Of a stretch of 19,888 nucleotides of DNA, positions 1-6,345 are shown in pieces. The stretch's first letter is position 1, and every line of letters begins with the position of its first letter. The DNA is taken from the NCBI GenBank assembly GCA_910587725.1, contig CAJUNG010000031.1:1-19888 (forward strand). The letters are read 5' to 3'. The stretch is from an uncultured Bacilli bacterium (GTDB taxonomy: Bacteria; Bacillota_I; Bacilli_A; RF39; UBA660). A program made the position numbers and the translations under genes. Below the pieces are notes generated by a model. That model did not search any database. It was not told where the DNA came from and saw only the letters and a list, made by a program, of their open reading frames with translations.

Positions 1-288
1 ATGTTGTAACACCTTGTGATACCCCGTCTGCTCTGCAGCGGGGTGGTTCATTATTTCATTGGTTTCTTTTAATTTCTTGTTTTCCTTTTCTAATTGATTA
101 ATTCTTTCTTGAGGAGAAATGTAATCTGGATCAAAGCAATGATTATCTTTATTATAAGCTGTAATCCAGTTTTCTAAAGTTTTTAAAGGAACGTTAAATT
201 CCTCTGCAGTTTTAATGGTAGAGTGATGATTTAGAATAATCAATTCAGTAATCATTTTTTTGAAATCTCTGGAGTAAGATTGAGCCAT
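1..288 (-). CDS. IS3-family-like transposase OrfA (partial, runs off window)
   Basis: The minus-strand frame opens with ATG at 288-286 after an AGGATGTG ribosome site and stays open for 96 codons to the window edge. Residues 1-50 resemble the helix-turn-helix of IS3-type OrfA proteins: a start MAQSYSRDFKK, then a helix-turn-helix including TIKTAEEFNVPLKTLENW. A leucine-zipper-like segment follows at about residues 60-80 (ERINQLEKENKKLKETNEIM). In the family, this zipper usually continues into a short KKA-rich tail. Here the frame instead enters a GC-rich hairpin (21-44) and encodes NHPAAEQTGYHKVLQH, so the tail may have been replaced by an inserted sequence. No orfB is visible because the window ends. 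A weak promoter upstream could be TTGTCA (340-335, minus) with an A/T-rich -10. The transposase family is inferred from the pattern, not from a search. Confidence 0.7.
   Translation of the reverse strand, partial: MAQSYSRDFKKMITELIILNHHSTIKTAEEFNVPLKTLENWITAYNKDNHCFDPDYISPQERINQLEKENKKLKETNEIMNHPAAEQTGYHKVLQH
21..44. repeat. GC-rich hairpin inside the transposase frame
   Basis: ACCCCG (21-26) pairs with CGGGGT (39-44), and CTGC (28-31) pairs with GCAG (35-38), around a TCT loop with one bulged T. This is a 10-bp GC-rich stem in a strongly AT-rich context, exactly where the OrfA-like protein departs from the family pattern. It could be the end of a small inserted element or of another insertion sequence. 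The remainder lies outside the window. Confidence 0.6.
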
Positions 289-329
289 AAAATCACATCC
301 TTTCTGAACAAATATTTATTCCAATTTGC

Positions 330-440
330 CTACTTGACAACAGGAACTTAGAGTGAATCCTGTTTAAGGTAGCCAAGCTAAAAATAAATTTTTAGCTTAG
401 CAAAAGCATTACGGATTCACTCTGCCTATTGATCAAGTAG
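330..440. repeat. 111-bp nested imperfect palindrome
   Basis: Four nested arms pair across one centre. CTACTTGA (330-337) pairs with TCAAGTAG (433-440), CAACAGG (338-344) with CCTATTG (425-431, one mismatch), AGAGTGAATCC (350-360) with GGATTCACTCT (413-423), and AAGCTAAAAA (375-384) with TTTTTAGCTT (389-398). The whole could form a long cruciform or RNA hairpin. It lies just upstream of the transposase start, so it may be an insertion-sequence end or a MITE-like element. No flanking target-site duplication was convincing. Confidence 0.65.
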
Positions 441-476
441 TTTTCTCGGCATAAAAATTTGTTCTATTTTATCATA

Positions 477-511
477 ACAACTACGAAATTGATACCCCCT
501 GAAGTAGTTGT
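477..511. repeat. Inverted repeat upstream of surface-protein promoter
   Basis: ACAACTAC (477-484) is the exact reverse complement of GTAGTTGT (504-511), separated by 19 bases that include a C-run (GATACCCCCT). It lies about 40 bp upstream of the -35 box at 550. It could be an operator for that promoter or a remnant of the neighbouring mobile element. Confidence 0.4.
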
Positions 512-542
512 CTAATAAATATACTAACATCCAAATATGGCA

Positions 543-580
543 ATACCCCTTGACAAAAATGTCTGGGGGGGGGGTATGAT
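543..580 (+). promoter_or_regulatory. Promoter with poly-G spacer inside a palindrome (candidate phase-variable promoter)
   Basis: A consensus -35 TTGACA (550-555) and a -10-like TATGAT (575-580) are separated by 19 bp, and ten of those bases are consecutive G (565-574). The -35 and the start of the -10 lie in an imperfect inverted repeat: ATACCCC (543-549) opposes GGGG...TAT (to 577), and GACA (552-555) pairs with TGTC (560-563) around AAAA. The expected start site is near 587, giving a leader of about 17 nt before ATG 604. Sigma-70 promoters prefer spacers near 17 bp, so loss of two G would be expected to raise activity. Homopolymer slippage between -35 and -10 is an established phase-variation mechanism, for example in Neisseria porA. 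Confidence 0.7.
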
Positions 581-603
581 CTTTTAAGAGAGTAGGGATT
601 TAA

Positions 604-2439
604 ATGAAGAAAAAAAGAATATTCATTGTATTATTATTAATTGCAATGTTTGCCTTAGGAACAAGTTTTGCATACTTTCTGGTAAATTTAAGAGGAACAA
701 AGAAGTATGTGTTAACAGTAAATAGCTTAAGAATCTATTTAGATGAATCAAAAAATGTTGGGGATATCGTAAGTGGAAGTAAAAATATTCCTGTAACTGA
801 CAAAGAAGGAAAAGAGACAACTCCATATCTCTTTTCAATTGTGAATGAGGAAAACTTTCCTGTTACTTATACGATATATTTAGATGAAGATGATGATTCA
901 ACCACGCCGATTTATGGACTTCGTTATAATTTAACCATGAATGAAGAGTCAATCGATAAAACAGAAGGAATTGAGGATTTAGGAACTAAAGGAAATCGAG
1001 TACTTCATTCAACGACGATTCCAGGAAATACGACATATAACTATACCTTGAAAATCTGGTTAGGATTAAATGCAGGAAATGATTGTAAAGGAACAAAATA
1101 TTCAGGGCATTTAAGAATCGAAGGAGAACAAAATGGAGAAGTCTATCAGGATACGGTTTTAAATGGAACCGACCCAGTGTTAACAGATAACTTAATTCCT
1201 GTAAAAATAGAAAGTGATGGAGTGGTAAGAAGAGCAAGTCTATACGATGAATGGTATAATTATGAAAATAAGCTATGGGCGAATGCTATAGTTTTAGAAG
1301 ATAAAACGAAAGAAGTAAAGGTAGGAGAAATCATTCCAGAAAATGATATTCAAAGTTATTTTGTCTGGATACCAAAGTATAGTTATCAGCTCTGGAACTT
1401 AGAAGAGCATTCTGGCGTTACTAATATGGATAGTAGCAAAGTTCATACCATTCCGATTCGTTTTGGAACAGAGAATACAACAGATGCTAAAGAAGGAGAA
1501 TGTACAACCCCAACGAGTGGAAATGGAAACTGTAAGGTTTATGATTATATGACCCATCCTGCCTTCTTATCCTTTGACTCAACAGGTTTTTGGGTAGGAA
1601 AATATGAATCTGGGTATAAAGGAGCAACCTCAATAGAGACTGCTCAAGTAAATTCTAATGATAGTACAAAACTACAAATTAAACCAGATGTTTATAGTTG
1701 GAGAGGCGTAACTCTCGGCAATGCCTTCAAAGTAAGCTATGATTATTTAAGAAGTGATGAAAGTCATTTGATAAAAAATACAGAATGGGGAGCAGTAGCA
1801 TACTTACAACATTCTAATTATGGAAGTAGTATGAGTGTAAGAAATAACAACAACAGTTTCTATAAAACCGGATATGCAAGTGTTAATGAACCAACTTTAG
1901 GATACAATGGAGGAGCAAGTATTCTAGGAAATTTGATTGGAACCGATATAAATATTACCTTACCATATAACAGTAAGATAGGAAATGTTGCATCAACAAC
2001 CGGAAATATTACTGGAATCTATGATATGTCTGGTGGAGCTTGGGAATACACTATGGGATACAATATAGAAGCAACAATTTTAGGTGGAGCTAGTGAATTG
2101 GTAAATAATTATAATGACTTTTTTTCTAATAATCAATGGAACAAGTATTATGACAAATATTCTAATTCAATAATAGATAACACCAAATATCAGAGTGGAA
2201 TATTAGGAGATGCAACTCGTGAAATGGGACCGTTTGGAAATATTCAAGATCCAGATGGAAACCAAAGACATCGTACGAGTTGGTATGGAGATTTAGCCTA
2301 CTTTATTGTACCTACTTATCCTTGGTTTGCACGAGGAGGGCATTGGCTTAACGGTGTTGTTTCTGGGATATTTGCCTTTAATAACCCAAATGGAGAGGCA
2401 GGAGCAGATATTTCTTTTCGAGTTGTCCTTACTCCATAA
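604..2439 (+). CDS. Surface protein: TasA/camelysin-like N-terminus, FGE/C-type-lectin-fold C-terminus (DGR target-like, copy 1)
   Basis: This 611-residue protein is probably exported. Residues 1-27 form a hydrophobic signal or anchor segment ending in TSFAYF. The following GTKKYVLTVNSLRIYLDE resembles the start of SipW-dependent TasA/camelysin proteins, which form extracellular fibres, and that domain appears to reach about residue 185. A linker with LNGTDPVLTDNLIP follows, then a formylglycine-generating-enzyme-like (FGE-sulfatase, C-type-lectin-fold) domain from about residue 250, marked by YFVWIPKY, FWVGKYESGYKGA, GGAWEYTMGY and the terminal SFRVVLTP. Catalytic function is not implied; in DGR target proteins this fold displays a variable ligand-binding surface. 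The ribosome site (AGTAGGGA, 591-598) is poor. The gene is probably transcribed from the poly-G promoter and co-transcribed with its paralog 76 bp downstream. The fold is inferred from motifs; no structure search was possible. Confidence 0.8.
   Translation: MKKKRIFIVLLLIAMFALGTSFAYFLVNLRGTKKYVLTVNSLRIYLDESKNVGDIVSGSKNIPVTDKEGKETTPYLFSIVNEENFPVTYTIYLDEDDDSTTPIYGLRYNLTMNEESIDKTEGIEDLGTKGNRVLHSTTIPGNTTYNYTLKIWLGLNAGNDCKGTKYSGHLRIEGEQNGEVYQDTVLNGTDPVLTDNLIPVKIESDGVVRRASLYDEWYNYENKLWANAIVLEDKTKEVKVGEIIPENDIQSYFVWIPKYSYQLWNLEEHSGVTNMDSSKVHTIPIRFGTENTTDAKEGECTTPTSGNGNCKVYDYMTHPAFLSFDSTGFWVGKYESGYKGATSIETAQVNSNDSTKLQIKPDVYSWRGVTLGNAFKVSYDYLRSDESHLIKNTEWGAVAYLQHSNYGSSMSVRNNNNSFYKTGYASVNEPTLGYNGGASILGNLIGTDINITLPYNSKIGNVASTTGNITGIYDMSGGAWEYTMGYNIEATILGGASELVNNYNDFFSNNQWNKYYDKYSNSIIDNTKYQSGILGDATREMGPFGNIQDPDGNQRHRTSWYGDLAYFIVPTYPWFARGGHWLNGVVSGIFAFNNPNGEAGADISFRVVLTP
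2311..2436 (+). other. Candidate DGR variable region of copy 1 (possibly decayed or from a different template)
   Basis: The last 42 codons align with the VR-like tail of copy 2 as RGGxWxxGxxSGxFAF, then about ten variable residues, then ISFRVVL. The x positions differ between copies (H/D, L/Y, N/H, V/E, N/S, N/Y, P/G and others), while the constant positions match. Unlike copy 2, several constant residues keep A-containing codons (CGA and GGA for Arg-Gly), and synonymous differences show the two tails were not recently copied from one template. Confidence 0.45.
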
Positions 2440-2465
2440 AATAAGTAAAATCGAGTAAAATTTAT

Positions 2466-2489
2466 CTCTTGTTTTTAGAATAACAAGAG
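2466..2489 (+). other. Intergenic hairpin between the paralogs
   Basis: CTCTTGTT (2466-2473) pairs perfectly with AACAAGAG (2482-2489) around an 8-nt loop. No U-tract follows, so a strong terminator is unlikely. It may be a processing or attenuation element that sets the ratio of the two surface proteins. Confidence 0.4.
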
Positions 2490-2515
2490 GTAACAATCTA
2501 AGAAGGTGAAATTTA

Positions 2516-4321
2516 ATGAAGAAAGAAAATAAAAAGCAGGTCGCAAAAATCACAATATTTTTAACGAGTATTTTTGTTATCTTTTTAAGTGTAACTTATG
2601 CCTTCATCAATGTAACAATCAATGGGACAAGACGTCAAGTGATTACGGTCGGGAACTTAAATATCGATTTAGAAGAAGATGATAACTTTACGATTGATAA
2701 TACTTTACCTGTTTATGATGAAGTAGGAATGCTAAGTAAGTCGTTTGATTTTCGTCTAATCAATAATTCAGATGAAAAAGCAAGTTACACATTGAGTTTA
2801 GAAGATATTACGACTGGTGAAAGACTATCTTTTAGTGATGTTAAATTAGGTTTAACTAAAAATGGAGAAACCTCAATTGATTTATTAGATACTTTAGAAA
2901 ATTTAGTGATTGATACAGGTCTTATTGGTGGTAACGAAACGATTGAATACTCACTTCGTCTATGGATAAGGGATAGTGTTACCGATAATGAAATTATTCA
3001 AGGTAAAAGTTTAAAATTTAGAATCCAAGTCAGTGCAGAACAAATTCCTAAAGAAATTTATACAGAGTCTATTTTAAATGGAGCTGACCCAATACTTTCC
3101 GATAACTTAATTCCCGTAACGATTGAAAATGATGGAACTGTACATAGGGCAGTCCTTTATGATAAATGGTATAGTTATGAGGAAAAACTATGGGCAAATG
3201 CCGTAGTGTTATTAGATAAAACGGTAACTTACGAAAATGGAGAGGTCATTCCCGAAGAAAATATTGAAAGTTATTTTGTTTGGATTCCGAGATACAAATA
3301 TAAAATATTCAATGATACAGCATATACCGGAGCTACAAATTTAGAAAACCGCGTACAAGAAATCGAAGTAGAATTTGAAGGAAAAACAACACCGATATCT
3401 AATGGAACCAAAAAAGATGAATGGTTAACACATCCAGCATTTACTTCATTTGATACGAATGGATTCTGGGTAGGAAAGTTCGAATCTGGTTATAAGGGAG
3501 CAACATCCACAGAAACTGCTCAGGTTAATTCTAGTGATAGTACAAAATTACAGATAAAACCAGATGTTTATAGCTGGAGAAACATTACTGTAGGAAATGC
3601 CTTCAAGGTGAGTTACGATTATTTAAGAGAAGACGAAAGTCATATGATGAAAAATATGGAGTGGGGGAGTGTAGCCTACTTACAACATTCAAGATACGGA
3701 AGTATGATGAGCGTAAGGGCTAACAATAACAATTCCTATAAAACGGGATATGCCTCTATTTCAGAACCAACCTTAGGATATAACAAAGGAACAAGTATTG
3801 AGGGAAACCTAAATGGAATAAATGCCAACGTTACTTTACCTTATAATACTCCAACTGGTTACAATGCAAGTACGACAGGAAACATCACCGGAATCTACGA
3901 TACGAGCGGTGGGGCATGGGAATATGTGATGGGTTACAATGTCAATGCGAGTGCAGTAGGAGGAGATAGTGGATTAACCAACATCTACGGAGATTTTTTC
4001 ACAAATAATAAGTGGAAAAAATACTATGATCAGTATTCTAATACGGTAATGGATGGTAGTAAATACCAAACAGGACTATTAGGAGACGCTACACGTGAAA
4101 TTGGACCATTTGGAAAGGTACAGGACCCAGATGGGAGTGCAAGGTATCGTATGAGTTGGCATGGAGATTTAGCGTACTTCGTCCTCCCTAACCACCCCTG
4201 GTTCGAACGCGGTGGGGATTGGTACCACGGTGTCGAGTCTGGTGCCTTTGCGTTCAGCTACGGTAGTGGTGGGGTGAATACGTATATTTCCTTCCGTGTC
4301 GTTCTTGCTCCTCAATCTTAA
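2516..4321 (+). CDS. Surface protein: TasA/camelysin-like N-terminus, FGE/C-type-lectin-fold C-terminus with DGR-type variable tail (copy 2)
   Basis: This 601-residue paralog of the upstream gene has the same layout. Residues 10-31 are hydrophobic, ending in VTYAFI. A TasA/camelysin-like region (TRRQVITVGNLNIDLEE onward) runs to about residue 180, the ILNGADPILSDNLIP linker follows, and an FGE/C-type-lectin-like domain runs to the end. The central part (FWVGKFESGYKGA through GGAWEYVMGYN) is nearly identical to copy 1 apart from scattered substitutions. The loop after YFVWIPRY is shorter than in copy 1 and lacks its two cysteines. The start is set by AAGGTG at 2502-2507 before ATG 2516. Codon use changes abruptly near 4176: Gly moves from GGA to GGT and Arg from AGA to CGC/CGT. 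This is the signature described for the VR feature. The likely role is a surface or fibre-displayed ligand binder. Confidence 0.82.
   Translation: MKKENKKQVAKITIFLTSIFVIFLSVTYAFINVTINGTRRQVITVGNLNIDLEEDDNFTIDNTLPVYDEVGMLSKSFDFRLINNSDEKASYTLSLEDITTGERLSFSDVKLGLTKNGETSIDLLDTLENLVIDTGLIGGNETIEYSLRLWIRDSVTDNEIIQGKSLKFRIQVSAEQIPKEIYTESILNGADPILSDNLIPVTIENDGTVHRAVLYDKWYSYEEKLWANAVVLLDKTVTYENGEVIPEENIESYFVWIPRYKYKIFNDTAYTGATNLENRVQEIEVEFEGKTTPISNGTKKDEWLTHPAFTSFDTNGFWVGKFESGYKGATSTETAQVNSSDSTKLQIKPDVYSWRNITVGNAFKVSYDYLREDESHMMKNMEWGSVAYLQHSRYGSMMSVRANNNNSYKTGYASISEPTLGYNKGTSIEGNLNGINANVTLPYNTPTGYNASTTGNITGIYDTSGGAWEYVMGYNVNASAVGGDSGLTNIYGDFFTNNKWKKYYDQYSNTVMDGSKYQTGLLGDATREIGPFGKVQDPDGSARYRMSWHGDLAYFVLPNHPWFERGGDWYHGVESGAFAFSYGSGGVNTYISFRVVLAPQS
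4178..4315 (+). other. Candidate DGR variable region (VR), adenine-avoiding 3' end of copy 2
   Basis: From about residue 555 to the end the DNA is much richer in G+C than the rest of the gene. Constant residues use codons without A: CGC GGT for Arg-Gly, TGG, then GGT GTC around one variable codon, TCT GGT GCC TTT GCG TTC for SGAFAF, and TCC TTC CGT GTC GTT CTT for SFRVVL. Elsewhere in this window Gly is commonly GGA, Arg AGA and Leu TTA. Between the constant blocks lie variable residues D, Y, H, E, S, Y, G, S, V, N, T and Y. In DGRs, template adenines are randomised during reverse transcription, so constant codons avoid A while variable ones derive from AAC/AAT-like codons. Position at the 3' end of a C-type-lectin-fold gene is the standard site. 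Confidence 0.7.
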
Positions 4322-4336
4322 AGTTCAAAACAAAAT

Positions 4337-4374
4337 AAAAAACGGGATTACAAAAATTGTAAGTCCTGTTTTTC
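4337..4374. terminator. Bidirectional terminator between copy 2 and the histidine kinase
   Basis: A-run plus ACGGGATTACAA pairs with TTGTAAGTCCTGTTTTT around an A-rich loop, with one wobble. It has a T-run on the + strand and an A-run on the other side, so it can end both the surface-protein transcript and the convergent kinase transcript, whose stop codon is at 4377-4375. Confidence 0.75.
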
Positions 4375-5592
4375 TTATTCATAAAAATAAAGAATTGTAA
4401 ATGTCGTACCATGATTTATTTCTGATGTCACGCGAATAATTCCTTGATCGTGCTCGATAATTGATTTTGCCAAGGCAAGTCCAATGCCAACGCCTTCCTT
4501 AGAAGTGTTTCTTCCTTGATAAAATCGGTCAAAGATATGTGGTAGCTCCTCTTTAGAAATGCCACACCCAAAATCTTGAATCGTGATTTTTAAAAAACAA
4601 GGATTATCATCATAGGAAACATGAATTTCACTTTCCTCTAAAGAATGTTCTAAACAGTTTTTCAAAATATTAGAAATCGCCTCTATTTGCCAAGTAACAT
4701 CACAATTAATTATCGCATCCTTACTTCCGATAATCGAAATTGTAATTGATTTCAAATCCGCTAGAGTAGAAACCTTCTCAATAGCTTGCACTAACAAATC
4801 ATTAACCGAGGTCGTGGATTTCGAAAAAGTAATCGCATCAGCGTCGAACCGAGATAATGTCAAAATCGATTGCACCAGTTCCTGAATATGAAAAATATCT
4901 CTTTTGATAAAACGTAAAAATTCTAATCGCTTTTTTTCACTCATTTCTCTTCCTTCTAACAGATTATCCAGTAGGATAGAAATCGAAGTTAGCGGTGTTT
5001 TTAATTGATGAGAGATATCCGATAAAGAATTTTTAAGTCGCCATTTATCTTGTTTTGATTCTTCGGCCATTTCTTGCAACATCACAGTAGTTTTATAAAT
5101 TTCGTTTTTTAAAATAGAATAAACTCCCTCTTTATTTTCTTGAATCTTTAAATCATAATTCTTTTGTTGAAGAGACTCCATATACGAAATAAGTTTTCGC
5201 ATATTTTTTTGATACCGCGAGTAAAAAAAGAAGAGAAGGAAAAAGTAAAGCACCAAAAGACAGAAAGAAACGGAGAAAAAAACTTTGACATAAAAAGAAA
5301 AATTATCTTCTTCCTGTAAAATAAATGCATCTTTTTGAATATCAATACCAAATTCAGACAAATCATAAGAAAAATTTCCATTTCCGTTTAACACTTCAAT
5401 GATTTCCTCTTTAGTTAATTCCGGATATTTCTCTTCTAATTTTCCTAAAATCCCAGAAAGTACTTGATTCGAAGTGGCGACTTGCTTTTGATGATAAAAA
5501 TAAAAGACAGTAAAAAAACAAATCATCATGAATAGAAAAAAGAAGGTCGCAATTCCAACTGTATGCTTAGTAGAAAAACATCGATTATTCAT
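4375..5592 (-). CDS. Sensor histidine kinase, VanS/OmpR-partner type
   Basis: This membrane sensor kinase has 405 residues, a usual length for the class. A first membrane segment lies at about residues 11-32, an extracellular sensor region of about 65-70 residues follows, and a second membrane segment lies at about 100-122. The dimerisation/phosphoacceptor box SDISHQLKTPLTS has its histidine at residue 195. The ATPase domain shows NILKNCLEHS (N box), QDFGCGIS (G1), HIFDRFYQG (F box) and GVGIGLALAKSI (G2). All catalytic motifs are intact. Its ATG overlaps the end of the response regulator gene by 8 bp, so the two are translationally coupled and almost certainly cognate. The extracellular loop is larger than in BceS-type kinases, which sense through their transporter, so direct ligand sensing is more likely. 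The signal is unknown. Confidence 0.93.
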   Translation of the reverse strand: MNNRCFSTKHTVGIATFFFLFMMICFFTVFYFYHQKQVATSNQVLSGILGKLEEKYPELTKEEIIEVLNGNGNFSYDLSEFGIDIQKDAFILQEEDNFSFYVKVFFSVSFCLLVLYFFLLFFFYSRYQKNMRKLISYMESLQQKNYDLKIQENKEGVYSILKNEIYKTTVMLQEMAEESKQDKWRLKNSLSDISHQLKTPLTSISILLDNLLEGREMSEKKRLEFLRFIKRDIFHIQELVQSILTLSRFDADAITFSKSTTSVNDLLVQAIEKVSTLADLKSITISIIGSKDAIINCDVTWQIEAISNILKNCLEHSLEESEIHVSYDDNPCFLKITIQDFGCGISKEELPHIFDRFYQGRNTSKEGVGIGLALAKSIIEHDQGIIRVTSEINHGTTFTILYFYE

Positions 5593-6235
5593 CTATCCGA
5601 TACCCCATTCCTTTTAGTGTGATAATGATTTCTTTCTCCAATTTTTTTCGAATCCTCTTCATGTATACAGTAATGGTGTTATCCTCCACATCATTTCCTG
5701 TCCATTCCCAGATTTTATCTAGTAAACTTTCTCTAGTGACCACCTTATTTTTATTCTGAATAAGATAAAAAAGAATTTTTCTTTCTAAAGAAGTGAGAAC
5801 AATTTCAACTCCATCAGAATAAACCGTTTGTTTATCCACATCAAAGGTAATTCCCTCAATGATAACCTTTTTACCTCTTTCCTGTCTAGATAAAATTTTA
5901 CTGATACGAAGTAACACTTCCTTAGTTGAAAAAGGTTTCGTAATATAATCGTCTGCACCGAGCTCTAACCCACAAATTACATCCTCTTCCTCGTCCTTAG
6001 CTGTAAGAAAAATCGTTGGAATTTTTACCATGTCCTGAATTTCTTGATATAGTTGAAACCCATTTCCATCAGGAAGAGTAACATCTAATAAAAGAAGGTC
6101 GAACACATTCTTAGAAAGTATTTCTCTAGCTTTTAAACAAGAATCCACCCAGATGGTATCATAATGATTTTGGGCTAATGAATAACAAAGTCCTTTGGCA
6201 ATTGTCGGATTATCTTCAACAAATAATATTTTCAT
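5585..6235 (-). CDS. OmpR/PhoB-family response regulator
   Basis: This 216-residue DNA-binding regulator pairs with the overlapping kinase. The receiver domain (about 1-115) has the acidic residues near E7-D8, the phosphoacceptor D51 in LLLLDVTLPDG, the switch Thr78 in FLTAK and Lys100 in TKPF. The C-terminal winged helix (about 125-216) shows LTSLERKILFYLIQNKNKVVTRE, IWEW and the terminal VYMKRIRKKLEK...GMGYRIDE. A longer in-frame start at 6271 is possible, but the start at 6235 is chosen because AGGAGGAGG (6247-6239) lies directly in front of it and the protein then begins MKILFVEDN, as in the family. A likely target is the divergent ABC-transporter promoter, which carries a direct repeat typical of OmpR-type sites. 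Confidence 0.93.
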   Translation of the reverse strand: MKILFVEDNPTIAKGLCYSLAQNHYDTIWVDSCLKAREILSKNVFDLLLLDVTLPDGNGFQLYQEIQDMVKIPTIFLTAKDEEEDVICGLELGADDYITKPFSTKEVLLRISKILSRQERGKKVIIEGITFDVDKQTVYSDGVEIVLTSLERKILFYLIQNKNKVVTRESLLDKIWEWTGNDVEDNTITVYMKRIRKKLEKEIIITLKGMGYRIDE

Positions 6236-6315
6236 TTTCCTCCTCCTAAAAAAGTATCGATATCTTATCATAACATAAAAATAGATAACCTTCCTAAAAT
6301 AAACGATAAATCGTA

Positions 6316-6345
6316 AGAAAAGGGATGCTAAAAAGCACCCTCTTA
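6316..6345 (-). terminator. Terminator after the ABC permease (minus strand)
   Basis: On the minus strand GGGTGCT pairs with AGCATCCC (one bulged A) and is followed by TTTTCTT. It begins at the permease stop codon. This separates the transporter transcript from the regulator-kinase pair, which therefore probably has its own promoter in 6236-6315, where the minus strand is very AT-rich; no convincing -35/-10 pair was fixed. Confidence 0.65.

Noticed and set aside
604..4321. The two surface proteins as true formylglycine-generating enzymes
   Set aside because: The fold motifs are present but the paired catalytic cysteines expected near the C-terminus are absent, and a signal segment plus variable tail points to a binding role.
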